Origin: Macrobrachium rosenbergii
Lineage: Eukaryota > Arthropoda > Malacostraca > Decapoda > Palaemonidae
NCBI RefSeq assembly: GCF_040412425.1
Contig: NC_089744.1
Coordinates: 30,855,001 to 30,919,000, forward strand
Reading direction: 5' to 3'
Length of the DNA: 64,000 nucleotides
Part shown: piece after piece, positions 1 to 9,260 of the stretch
Numbering within the stretch: position 1 is the stretch's first letter
Layout: each line of letters begins with the position of its first letter
Position numbers and translations under genes: made by a program
The notes under the pieces: generated by a model
Told to the model about the DNA's origin: nothing
Database searches by the model: none
The model's input: only the letters and a program-made list of their open reading frames with translations

Positions 1-193
1 ACATAAGGCATAAATGAATTGGGGTCTTTAGTAGTATTGTACCTATCCTTCCCCAAAAGTGGGCAGGGTGAGTTATCTACTCCAGAATATTGGAACGCTA
101 CTGGGAATTTCAAATTTAAGCTGCTGATAAATGAAACTAATAGCTTTGTAGTTACTTGGTAAGTATATATAAAACTTTATTTTATTATAAAAA
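1..193 (+). mobile_element. DIRS family F right terminal repeat (fragment)
   Basis: The sequence is the reverse complement of the family F left repeat at 28657-28800. Shared blocks include TTCCCCAAAAGTGGGCAGGG (52-71), AATTTCAAATTT and TTTAAGCTGC, and the edge ACTTGGTAAGTATATATAAAAC (154-175). It ends in a TTTATTTTATTATAAAAAT tail about 20 bp before the exon at 214. The body of the element lies outside the window to the left. The exact end is uncertain by a few bases. Confidence 0.75.
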
Positions 194-213
194 TGTCCTT
201 TTTTTTTTGCCAG

Positions 214-419
214 GGAACAAAAGTGGAAAAGTAGTTTTCAGTAACCAGTTGGAAGAACTTGTCTTAAAAGCAGAAGAGGCGCAGTTAGGTGCTTGTCAGG
301 ATTTGAGGTCCCAGTATTGCTCCTTGTCTTTAGATGTGCAGATCACCACTCAACTCCACCACCGTATTAACACAGCAATTGATGAACTTACTCAGCTGCA
401 AGACTCAGTTCAACAAGAG
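214..419 (+). CDS. ZW10: ZW10 internal exon a (first exon in window)
   Basis: This encodes part of the N-terminal coiled-coil region of ZW10. ZW10 belongs to the Rod-Zw10-Zwilch kinetochore complex, which recruits dynein and the spindle checkpoint, and to the NRZ/Dsl1-type tether with RINT1 and NBAS at the ER. The peptide starts NKSGKVVFSNQLEELVLKA and ends TQLQDSVQQE, helical and coiled-coil-like, resembling the region near human residues 25-85. The acceptor is a T-run followed by CAG at 211-213, and the donor is GTATGG at 420. The exon starts at codon position 2 and ends in phase 0. Upstream exons with the start codon are outside the window. The family call rests on the joined exons below; this exon alone is weakly diagnostic. 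Confidence 0.85.
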
Positions 420-1119
420 GTATGGACTTTTTATTAATAGTGTATCAGTACATCGAACAAATTTTTTCCTTTGCTTTTTCTAAAATCCTATAGAGGGGGT
501 TAATAAAGTCAATTGATCAATCCTGAACAATATTACCCCACCAGTAAGATTCCTTGTGCTTGTACTGGGCAAACTGTTGCCATAAATATCCCTACATTTT
601 TTTTATTGAAAGTGTGACTAGCCACTTTTTCCAGTACAGGAAAAATGGTTCTGCTTTTATTGTAAGATAATTTAGTCTCCCTTCATTAGGGGTGATGTTT
701 CTCAACTTTGCTGCCCTCCTGTGTCCTAGAAGCTAAACTGACTAGCTTAGCCCTTTAACTATGAAATTAAGACGTACAGTACTTGAATTTGCATATGGAG
801 GTGTAGACTGAAATTGGATTTTTGGAATTTTTATGTGAAATGTGCAGATTACTGGAAACAGTCAGACCAGCCACACCACATTCTAGGAATTTCCATATGA
901 TTGCACACTGAGAACAATTGATTACTTTCAGATGGTTTTCCAGCACATGGAAAAAAATATTGATGACAAGAGTTATAGAAACTAGGTGGTAATCATCAGG
1001 GTTAGAGCTACCTATGTCACATTTACCCAGCAGGGACAAAAACCGATTCTGGTTTTTTATTTTTTAATAAATAACATCATTATCTGAGGTAAGTTTTATG
1101 TTGATTCTTTTTCTTATAG
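420..1119 (+). other. ZW10 intron a-b
   Basis: A 700-bp AT-rich intron, GT at 420 and AG at 1118-1119. It has short A/T runs; I see no coding region or repeat family in it. The open minus-strand stretch at 767-1039 resembles no family I know and is probably chance. Confidence 0.8.
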
Positions 1120-1299
1120 GTTGCCTATGGTGTCAAAGGAAGTGTTGGTGAAGTTGATGGATTGGTTAGAAAATGGAGAGAAGTCTATGAGGGGCTCAAG
1201 TCAGTCAGCTTACTCCTCTCAGCACATAAACATCTGGATGATGCCCACAAAGCTGAAATGAGCCATGAATTTCACAATACAGCCCAAAATTTAGCAGAG
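1120..1299 (+). CDS. ZW10: ZW10 internal exon b
   Basis: Sixty codons in phase 0 at both ends, starting VAYGVKGSVGEVDGLVRKW and ending FHNTAQNLAE. The centre, GLKSVSLLLSAHKHLDDA, corresponds to the vertebrate ZW10 stretch where a leucine-rich helix is followed by the conserved pattern of an aromatic or charged residue before LxxAxxxL. The acceptor is TTCTTATAG at 1111-1119 and the donor GTATGT at 1300. It joins in frame to the previous exon (QQE then VAYG) and to the next (LAE then VDRI). Confidence 0.9.
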
Positions 1300-2006
1300 G
1301 TATGTAATGAAGACTATTTAATATTCAATAGATCAAGTTGCATTATCAAAAAATCCCACTGAGATATTGTTGAAATATAAATGAACTGTAGAGGCATACT
1401 TTTTTCAGTTTCCAGCATTTTTTGCATTTGTAATTGACTTTTTTATCTCAAAATATTGCATTTCGTTTGTCTTTTGTATTTCAGAGAATTATGCAATCTC
1501 ACATTCTGCTCGGGAAAAACTAGATCTTTTGACATTTATAATACAGTGTTATGTTTTGCTTCACCTACCAGAAGAGGAATTAGAAAAAAAGGAAAGGTTT
1601 AATTTCCAGAATGCAAAAAATTATTTGTACAGTTTTCCAAGTAGTACACAGATGGTAGAAATGTTATGTATCCTTCAAGGATTAGTTTTTAGAATCTTTA
1701 TATTGAAGTAGTAAAAAGAGCATGGGCAGAGTTTAACAGAATTATTTCAGCATTCAAGTTTCCCCAGTCCATTTTGACTTATGTTCAAAAGGAAAGGCAG
1801 ACAACATTTTGAGTCATTTTCACTTAACTGACAAATCAAAAACGTGTGAGGCTTCTCTGGGTATGTCATGCCATAGTTTTAAATGACATGACAAGTCATC
1901 AGCTTGGATTGGGGTCTTTGTAGCAGATATTCCAAACCAGACCACTAATAGATAAGGTGACTGGCCCATTTTGTTGTCATTATTTTAACACACTTTTAAA
2001 TTTCAG
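1300..2006 (+). other. ZW10 intron b-c
   Basis: A 707-bp AT-rich intron with a GTATGT donor and a TTTCAG acceptor ending at 2006. I see no gene or recognisable mobile element in it. Confidence 0.8.
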
Positions 2007-2126
2007 GTTGACAGAATATTAGGGGATGCATCAAAGAAAGAGATTGAAAGTCAGCTGGATGTAGTAAGTGCATTGCAGGATGCAGTGGTGATAAGAAGAA
2101 TGCAGCTGGTCTACACAGTTGGTGAA
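2007..2126 (+). CDS. ZW10: ZW10 internal exon c
   Basis: Forty codons, phase 0 at both ends, from VDRILGDASKKEIESQ to MQLVYTVGE. The end aligns with the vertebrate ZW10 segment that reads as a hydrophobic helix followed by Y-x-x-G-E-x-W; here the next exon begins VWNE, completing the same motif across the junction. The donor is GTATGA at 2127. The intron after it is 28.5 kb and packed with retrotransposons. Confidence 0.92.
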
Positions 2127-2787
2127 GTATGATCCTAGAGAAGCTTTATTTATTCATTTATTTGATAGAAAATGAATAGTATATTGAAGAAACCATCTCT
2201 GGCAAGATGGTATTGCAACCATTTTTCAGTCTTCGTGCACAGATTTGCAGAAATATTTTACAGGGCCTGTTTTTGAAATCTCGCTAATAGGGTCAAGGCG
2301 TGCGCAGATGACTGTGCAATGCTAACATTGCAAAAAAAATGTGCTAGGCTCTCCCAAAATCCTAGCCTAACCTTTCTCCATGTAATTCATTACTATGTCA
2401 ATATAAGATCATCCATTTAAATTGTTAACCCCACAGGAATTTTTTATTTTCCACCACTGTAGCAGTGCTGTAGAAACTGTTGAGAATCATAATTCAGAAA
2501 ATACCTGGGATGACAAAATGAAGTTTCATTCACAAATTATGCATTAAAGGAAATTATGGTGATATAGCAGCCAAAGCTGCAATTGCTGTGACAAGATCAC
2601 ACGGATTGATTCCCATGAGTGATTTTGTAACATATGTAAAACCAATTAATAATGAACATGCCAGTATCATATCAAAGGAACAACCCACAGGTAATTTTGA
2701 CTTGTCGTAGAATCGGTGAATTTTTTGATGTATGAATATTTGATTGTTCTTAATTTCATATAAGTAACTTACCAAGTAATTTTTAGG
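2127..2787 (+). other. Start of the 28.5-kb ZW10 intron c-d
   Basis: Mostly AT-rich intron sequence. Two parts are not plain: the open stretch at 2521-2709 (separate entry), and 2744-2785, which resembles the terminal-repeat edge of DIRS family F or B (TACTTACCAAGTAAT-type). That edge directly abuts the left end of element A1. Confidence 0.55.
2521..2709 (+). other. Unidentified open stretch, possible coding relic
   Basis: A 62-codon open frame without an ATG start. It contains a protein-like run (GDIAAKAAIAVTRSHGLIP, then SDFVTYVKP and NNEHASIISK) and ends at a TAG at 2707-2709. A donor-like CAG/GTAATT sits at about 2690, but I see no good acceptor before it, and ZW10 exons c and d already join in frame. 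I do not recognise the family. It may be a decayed transposon ORF or a retrocopy fragment. Confidence 0.25.
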
Positions 2788-3059
2788 TTTGTTTTTTGCC
2801 AGATATATATATAGCTGTATTCTCCGAAGGTCCGACAGAATTTCAAATTTGCGGACTTGGTCAGGTGGTTAGTACCCATTTGCTGGGAGGCTGGGTATCA
2901 GGAACCATTCCCATTTTCTTTGATTTTGTCAACACCTGTTGTCAGTTCCTCCGCCATTTGGATTTCGAAATTTGTTGTTTATTTTGGTTGTTTTTGGTAT
3001 AACTGGATTAAGATGCTCTTTGTGGACTGTTTTTGATTTTGCTTTTGACTTTTCTTATA

Positions 3060-4860
3060 ATTAAGATGTCTTACCTCTAGCTATCGAGTCTGTAGCTTGG
3101 GTGAATGTAAGGTGAGGCTATCGAAGACTTTGATAGTTCCTCACTCTTTATGTATGATATGTAAGGGTGTTCAATGCTCTATGATAATCGGTAATGAATG
3201 TGTGGGATTGTCTGAGGGTGAGTGGAAGAAATATGAAGCCTATATGCTTAAATTGGAGCGTGATAGGCTGAGGAAATCTTCCTCCTAGAGTGCATCCTTA
3301 GATGGACAGTCAGGGTTTTCTCCTACTAGTAACCCTGTAGTAAATTTATTATTAACCCTGTAGTTTGTTGCTGCAGAAGGTAATTCCCTGGCTCTCGTGT
3401 GGAGTCAATGCATGCTCTTGAAACTAAAGTGAATGCAATTCAAACGCATAGTGTTAGTGCTAGTGCCCCTAGTGTTGTGGAGGGGGCGTCAGATCGGCCC
3501 TATAATGCCTCTAGGCCTGGACCTCTGTCGAACTCCCAGGACCAGGGAGGGGCATGTCAAAAGCCGCATGAGGGTTACGGGGCTTCCCACCGATCTGGCG
3601 TCCCTTCGGCAGGTCCTGATGACGCTACCCAGGCTGCCAGGGATCGTGCTCAGGCACGCATCCTGAAGGATTGCTTCTCGTCCTCCGACACGTCCTCCCC
3701 GCCTCGGGGTTGGAGCTCTCGGTTGGACTCTCGCCCTCTTAAGAGAAGCTTAGAGGAGAGGACGCTTCACGTCCTCTTCCTCTAGACGTTTGTACTCTTT
3801 CCCGAAAGTTGCGTGGATTTTCCTCTGCAGAAGAGAATAAAGTGTTTTTCGAATGATCACTCTACTCGACCCCCCTGTCGCGCTAAGGCAAGGGCTAGAG
3901 CTTCTTCCCCTGTGGAAGGAAGTATACGTCTCTCGCCCCTTTCCTTCTCTCAGGTTCAGCCCTTCTCCCGAGAGAGTGGCTTCTCCAACGCGTAAGATTT
4001 TGTTGGGTTTGCAACAACAGCTGGATGCTCTCATGAACCTTTCAAGATTCGAATCTGCCTGTTAAGAGGTACAGACTTTCACCTTCGTCTCCCGCTTCGG
4101 GAACGATACAGAGCGTCTGTCTTCTAGAGAGAGTGTTTAGTGGCTTCCTATTCGTCTTCCCCCCCGAGTTGAGGTGTTGGCCTTTTCTCTTGTCTCGCGC
4201 CAGGAGCGCGTCTTGCTCTTCGTGCGCTTCTCACGCTTCACGCGCGCCTCACCTTGACGCTCGGCGCGCGCCTAGCCATGACGCTTCGCGCGCGCCACGC
4301 TGTGACTCTCTTCTAGTACTTGCCACGGAGCCTCTCGCGCGTCACACCATGACGCTCCGCGCTCGCTTCGCCGTATAGCTTCAAGTCTTGTGTTGACACC
4401 GCTCCAGTTGTTCATCATGTCGCACAACTACCCGCTTCAACATCTGATGTCCTTCTTAATTTAGCCAGTACTTGCTTCGGCAGTACATATACTAAATTGG
4501 AACGATACAGAGAAGATTAGCATGGCTCTTGCGCAAGGATGACACGCTAATCGTGAAGCGTTCCACATTTTTTTATGTTTACTATACGTACTCTAGTTGA
4601 CGACTTCTTCGTTCGCGGGAGTTCCCGCTTACGTATCGGCGAATCGGAACTACTTTCACCACTCACTCAAGACCCACCAGCTGCGGAAGAACATCCTCTT
4701 TCGTCACAGCCTTTGTATGAAGAGAAACTTCTTTCGTCTTCTTCTTCCTCTGATTATCAGACTCTGGCTTTTTCTTAGGATCTGTTTCCTGAGACTTTTC
4801 AACCTTCGGCTCCCTCTCTCTCCACCTTCGCAGTTGTCTTTGTCTTAAGGGGAGCGTTTG
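3060..4860 (+). pseudogene. A1 gag-like ORF1, broken
   Basis: Pieces in several frames match element A2's ORF1. They include an N-terminal Cys motif with LSEGEWKKYEAYMLKLERDR (about 3205-3270), the Ser/Pro-rich SVVEGASDRPYNASR block (about 3470-3520), and the SSSSSDYQTL...FQPSAP block (4738-4810). In DIRS elements ORF1 is taken as the structural, RNA-binding protein. A run of degenerate 24-base repeats lies at 4215-4370 (R-A-P-x-x-D-A type). The reading frame changes many times, and a U6 copy interrupts it at 4468. It cannot be translated whole. Confidence 0.75.
4468..4574 (+). ncRNA. U6: U6 snRNA copy inside DIRS A1
   Basis: A nearly complete U6 spliceosomal RNA. The 5' hairpin with CTTGCTTCGGCAG, then ATATACTAAATTGGAACG, the intact ACAGAGA box at 4508-4514, GATTAGCATGG, GCGCAAGGATGACACGC and GTGAAGCGTTCC are followed by seven Ts at 4568-4574, a Pol III terminator. 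Relative to the common metazoan U6 it lacks two single bases (in the AAAA before TTGG and in the AAATTCG segment) and has C-to-T changes in the internal stem. The 5' stem reads GTAC/GTAC instead of GTGC/GCAC, a compensatory change. No clear TATA/PSE promoter is visible upstream, so it is probably a retrocopy rather than an active gene. Confidence 0.9.
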
Positions 4861-5500
4861 ACGAAAAAATCGGAAATAAAATTTTCTGGGATATTTTATA
4901 TATGGCATCATACATATCCTGACTATCTTCTCAGAAAGTTTTATTTAAAAGTTCGCCACAGTTAGGAGTTATAAACAAAACAGTAACCTATCATAGTCAA
5001 ATTACATTTTTCATATAATGTAATGATATTGTCAGTATATCGGTGGTAATTTCCTTTTAGCTATGAAATAATATCTAATGCGATCTATGGCAACCCTGTG
5101 GACATAGTACGCATCAGCGAAAGACAGGAATGCCGCAGGGCAGTCAGTGGCAGTCAGTCAGTAGCAGCTCAGAGCTTGACTAAGTAAAACGTCGCGCTGG
5201 CCAACCTCAGCCGTGTTTTGACACTCGCTTCATTTAGCTTCATTTAGCGAAGTTATATTACTTTGCAGGTCTATTTTTTGGCTTTTCATTATGTCATAAA
5301 AACATCAAACTGTGTAACGGCAAGCAAATAAATACACAGAGAAGCAAAAAAAAAAATATCGTTTTTCTCAAAACTAAAGTTATCGACATTCAAACTGCAT
5401 CTCCTTCATAACGCTTGCACCGATCTCAGATACAAAAAGTAAACGAAAGCTAAATGTTTGCATAACAAAGGGGCTTCCATGGGAAGCAACACGAGACCCG
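4861..5500. mobile_element. Unclassified AT-rich insert in A1 gag
   Basis: Element A2 continues gag here, but A1 instead has about 640 bp of AT-rich unrelated DNA with an A11 run at 5347-5357. A1 sequence resumes at about 5505-5600, aligning with A2 56700-56810. I see no coding region and no clear terminal repeats. It could be a nonautonomous element or SINE-like insert plus a deletion of gag's C-terminal part. Edges are approximate. Confidence 0.5.
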
Positions 5501-5599
5501 CACCACGAGAAAGAGTTTTTTCCCGAAGGAATGTCACTTCCAAGAGAGGTAGCAAGTGACTCCTTTCATCTCCAGACTCCCTTTGCAACCAGGCTTCAT

Positions 5600-7480
5600 T
5601 TTGCACAAGCCTGGAAAGAGTGAGGGGCAGACGTTTGGTCCCTCCTACTGTTAGAGAGAGGTTACTTGATTCCCTTCCTGTCTCTCCTCTTTTGTTTTTT
5701 GTTTCCCAACTGCCTTCCTGTCAAACAGAAAATTGTTTGACCTGCTCGAACAGATGTTCGAGCGGAGAGCAGTGGAACAGGTCTTGGACTCGGTGTTCCC
5801 CGGGATTTTACTACAGATTGTTTCTAGTCCCAAAACTTTCAGTAGGCTGGAGACCCGTCTTGGACGTCAACAGGTCGAACAACTTGGTCCGGAAGGAAAA
5901 GTTCAAGATGGAGACCTCGCAGTCAATACTAGGAGCCCTTCATCCCGGGATTGGATGGTATCTTTGGATCTCCAAGATACTTATCTTCACGCCCCAATTC
6001 ATCCACGTTCGGTGAAGTATCTCAGGTTGTCTTGGGGACTAGACGTACCAGTTCAGGGCTCTCTGCTTTGGACTCTGCACAACGGCCATACCACGTTGAA
6101 AACACCGCTTCTCGTCCGATCAGCGAAGTTAAGCAACGTTGGGTCTGGTCAGTACTTGGATGGTTGACCGCCTGGGAACACCAGATGCTGTTGGCGTCAC
6201 ATTTTGCTCCGAGGGTGTTTACATCGTCTCATGAAAAACGTTGCGATGCAGTTGCATCTGTCGCACGTCAGGATCTCACTCTACTTGGACGACTGGTTGA
6301 TTCGAGCGTCGTCGAAGCGAAGGTATCTGGAGGACCTTCAGTTGACTCTGCAACTCGTGAAGTCCCTGGGACTTCTGGTCTGTGGAGAAGTCGCAGCTGA
6401 TCCCCTCACTGTCCATTGTGTCTGGGAATTCAGATCTATTCAGCGGCTTTTATAGCGTCTCCGTCGCAAGAACGGCAACTTCTATGTACGAAAAAGTTTC
6501 GGCCTTCTTGGAAAAGGAAACATGCTAGGTGAAGGAAGGAATGAGTCTGCTGGGGACCATTTCCTCGCTGGAGAAGTTTGTTTTCTGGGAGTCTGCATCT
6601 CAGGCCTCTTCAGTTCTTTTTGTTGGAGAACTGGCAAAGCAAGGAAGACTTGAAAGAGGAATTGAGAATTCTTCCTTATATAAAGAGGATCTGTGGTGGT
6701 GGCTCGATCCAACGGAATTGCAGAAAGGGATCTCCCTCAAGCTTCTGAACCCCAACCTAGTGTTGTTTTTCCGACGGGTCGTCAACAGGTTGGGGGCAAC
6801 ACTAGAGGGAGAGGAAGTGTTAGGAACCTGGAGAGAGGAACAGGTGTCCTGGCACATCGACTTCAAAGATTTGGCGGCTATCTTTTAGCTCGCCAATTCT
6901 TGAGGTCCAAGTTTGCAATCGTGTAGTTCTAGCAAACTCGGACAATATACTTGTTCCCTGTTCAGCCTTGCAAGAGAGATTATTCTTTGAGCCTATGCTC
7001 GCAACATTTCGATTCTCACAAGTTTTGTTGCAGGGGTCGAAAATGTTCGAGCAGACCTGCTCTGTTGGCGCCATCAACTCCTGCCGAAGGAATGGACCCT
7101 TCATCAGGAGGTTTGCCAAGATTTTTGGAAATTTTGGGGTCGCCATCTTGTGGATATTTTCACGACCTCAAGAACAGCGAGGCTCCTCTATAAAGCTCAT
7201 CTGTACTCGACCCTGGGGCAGTTGCGATAGTTGCTCTTCCCTGGGATTGGACGGGAATAGATGTTTACGCCTTTTCCCCGTTCTAAATTCTGGGAGAAGT
7301 CATACGCAAGTTCGCGGCCTCACAAGGGACGAGGATGACTCTCATCCCCATGTTTTGGCCTTGAACCACTGGTTCTCGGAGTTTCTCTTCTGGTTGGTAG
7401 ACGTTCCGAGGACCCTTCCTATGAGAGCAGACCTGCTCATACAAACCCACTTCACGAGATATCTTTGAATCTCCCGCTCT
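5600..7480 (+). pseudogene. A1 reverse transcriptase / RNase H / methyltransferase-like, broken
   Basis: Frames align with A2. RT pieces include EQMFERRAVEQVLDSVFPG (about 5745-5805), the MVSLDLQDTYLHAPIHP block (5960-6010) and SLYLDDWLIRASS, whose YLDD is the RT metal-binding site (about 6270-6305). RNase H traces follow (6690-6890, GTWREEQVSWHIDFKDLAA). The methyltransferase-like part is seen as VDIFTTSR... and DVYAFSP... fragments to about 7450. A 5S rRNA copy interrupts the RT at 6077-6195, between the QFRAL box and the YLDD box. Many shifts and stops make it inactive. Confidence 0.8.
6077..6195 (+). rRNA. 5S rRNA copy inside DIRS A1 RT
   Basis: A full-length 5S gene sequence of about 119 bp: CCATACCACGTTGAA, then TCTCGTCCGATCAGCGAAG, the internal promoter A box AGTTAAGCAACG, GTACTTGGATGG, the C box GACCGCCTGGGAACACC, and the 3' end GCTGTTGGC pairing with the 5' end. 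The Pol III internal control region is essentially canonical, so it could still be transcribed, though only a T4 lies downstream (6202-6205). It splits A1's RT in the stretch where A2 is uninterrupted (near 57306). It is most likely a retroposed copy, not part of an rDNA array. Confidence 0.93.
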
Positions 7481-7559
7481 GAACCTGACTGCTTTCAGAC
7501 TATCGAAACTTGGTCAGAGCGAAGGGGTTTTTCTGGCCAGGTGGCACGGGCCATCGCTA

Positions 7560-8645
7560 GAGCCAGAAGTTCTTCATCTAAAGGATATATCTAGCGAAGT
7601 GAGCAACCTTCAAAGGTTGGTGTAGAAAGAAGGGCTTTTCCTCTTCCTCTATCACTGTGAGCCAGGTTGCGGATTTTCTCCTTTACTTAAGAGAAAAACT
7701 CGATATAGCAGTTCCGACTATCAAGTGTTATCGGAGCATGCTTTCGATTGTATTCAGACACAGAGGATTAGCTTTGTCTGACAATAAGGACCTCCACGAT
7801 CTTACGAGCTCTTTCAAGACGTCCAAGGTTCCTCAGCTGATTTCCCCTGCTTGGAACTTGGACGTAATGCTCAAGTTTTTGATGTTTAGTCCTTTTGAGC
7901 CTCTCCACTCTGCATCTCTTAAGGATGTTACTCGAAAACGGCATTCCTCGCTGGCGAAGAGAGTGAGAGAAGTTCGAGGCCGTCATGTGGGCTTCAAGGA
8001 ACACAATGCTGTCTATTCTTTAAGCCCTAAGTTCTTGGCTAAGAATGATAGGTCTTCTAACCCTTGGCCTAGACACTTTGAAATTAAAGGTTTAGCAGAC
8101 CTTATTGGACAGGAACCTGAGGGAGTTCTATGTCCAGTTAGAGCTCTCAAGTACTACCTTAAAAGAACACAGGACACTCGTGGTCCATTGGATGTTTTAT
8201 GGTGTTCTGTGAGGCAACCAGTTAAACCTATGTCGAAGAATGCACTGGCATTCTTCATTAGGGACGTCATTAAGGACGCACACTCTAGTTGTGACGACTC
8301 CAACTTCAAGTTGTTGAGAGTTAACGCTCACGAGGTGAGGGCAGTTGCTACCTCCATGGGCGTTCAAGAAAAATATGGTACTCAGTGACATTTTTAGTGC
8401 CACATTTTGGCGAAGTCAATTCGGTGTTTGCCTCACACTCTTGGCAAGATGTTTAGGTAGCATACGAAAATTGCTTTTCGCTGGGACCATACATTGCTGC
8501 TTCAGCAACCTTGGGGACAGGGGTAACTCTGATCCTATCCCCTTTTTAATTGTGTTTTTGTGGTTGTTGGGTCGACTACTGGAGGCAGTCTTCCCAATCC
8601 TTTGCAAACTAACGCTTTAGGTGTTGGTTAGGTGGTTAGTAATGC
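7560..8645 (+). pseudogene. A1 tyrosine recombinase, catalytic Tyr lost
   Basis: Long open frame 7657-8388 with QVADFLLYLREKLDIAVPT (core-binding part), CPVRALKYYLKRT and the H-x-x-R box AHEVRAVATS intact (about 8327-8356). The region of the first catalytic Arg is shortened (LAKRVREVRG at about 7955-7985). A frameshift at about 8370 separates the C-terminus. Where A2 has the Tyr codon (59606), A1 reads TCT (8439-8441), so the nucleophile is Ser even after following the frame. Such recombinases integrate the circular DNA form of DIRS elements. This copy is dead. Confidence 0.88.
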
Positions 8646-8891
8646 TCTTTTGTCCTCTTTGTATGGTCTATGATCTAGTCACATTGTGGTCACGCCCCGT
8701 TGACAGATCATCTAGAAGTCGCCAGCTATATAGGTCACTACCTCGCTGGGGTCTCTAGTAAAGCAGAAGCAGACTAGAGTGACAGTAACCACTCAGTCAG
8801 CTACGCTATCAGATAAGGAACCAAAATAATTTTACCAATAATTGGTTTTTTCCTAATTCTTGGCTGTCTCTACCCCCTCCAAAGGTGGTAT

Positions 8892-8990
8892 TCAGCTATA
8901 TATATATCTGGCAGGTAAGTCTCATGAACAAAATGATATTTTAATGATAAAATAAAGTTTGTTCATACTTACCTGGCAGATATATATATT
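8892..8990 (+). repeat. A1 internal complementary region (ICR)
   Basis: The first half (to 8932) is the reverse complement of the family A left end, and the second half (from 8933) the reverse complement of the right end. This is the template that, in the DIRS model, completes the ends and circularises the product. It contains CAGGTAAGT and its complement, and the (AT)n core. Confidence 0.85.
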
Positions 8991-9230
8991 CATATTGCCC
9001 TCCCTCCTCCCCTCAGGAGACAGTGGCGTTAGAAAATCTGAATAGAAAATGGGAATGGTTCCTGATACCCGCCTCCCAGCGGCGGGAATGGGTACTAACC
9101 ACCTGACCGGCCACTGCGTGTGCCGCGAAATTTGAAATTCTGTCGGACCTTCGGAGAATACAGCTATATATATATCTGCCAGGTAAGTATGAACAAACTT
9201 TATTTTATCATTAAAATATCATATTGGGCT

Positions 9231-9260
9231 AATTCAGGTGTTCAGGGAGTGTATTGCAAT
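9231..9260. repeat. 30-bp block repeated in inverse at 37285-37314
   Basis: These 30 bases (beginning AATTCAGGTGTTCAGGG) are the exact reverse complement of 37285-37314. Here the block lies between the right end of A1 and the left edge of element B; the other copy lies just left of element E. It may be the edge of an unlisted repeat family. Confidence 0.7.

Larger units (their letters stand above)
2788..9222 (+). mobile_element. DIRS retrotransposon A1 (family A), degraded
   Basis: About 6.4 kb. The left inverted repeat (2788 to about 2940) is matched as reverse complement by 9050-9200. Order inside: gag, RT, RNase H, methyltransferase-like domain, tyrosine recombinase, internal complementary region (ICR, 8892-8990), right repeat ending AAAATATCAT at 9222. 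The ICR joint lies at 8932/8933 and spells the two outer ends back to back. The actual left end lacks about ten bases that the ICR still records. The element is broken by frameshifts, a substituted recombinase tyrosine, U6 and 5S insertions, and a foreign block at 4861-5500. Confidence 0.9.

Noticed and set aside
767..1039. Minus-strand frame in intron a-b as a gene
   Set aside because: It lies in a short ZW10 intron, AT-rich, with no recognisable domain and no support beyond being open.
2521..2690. An extra ZW10 exon between exons c and d
   Set aside because: Exons c and d join in frame and together give the conserved G-E-x-W motif; the stretch has no good acceptor and no resemblance to ZW10.
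6077..6195. Part of a genuine 5S rDNA cluster
   Set aside because: It is a single copy that interrupts the RT of a DIRS element, with no spacer or second unit.
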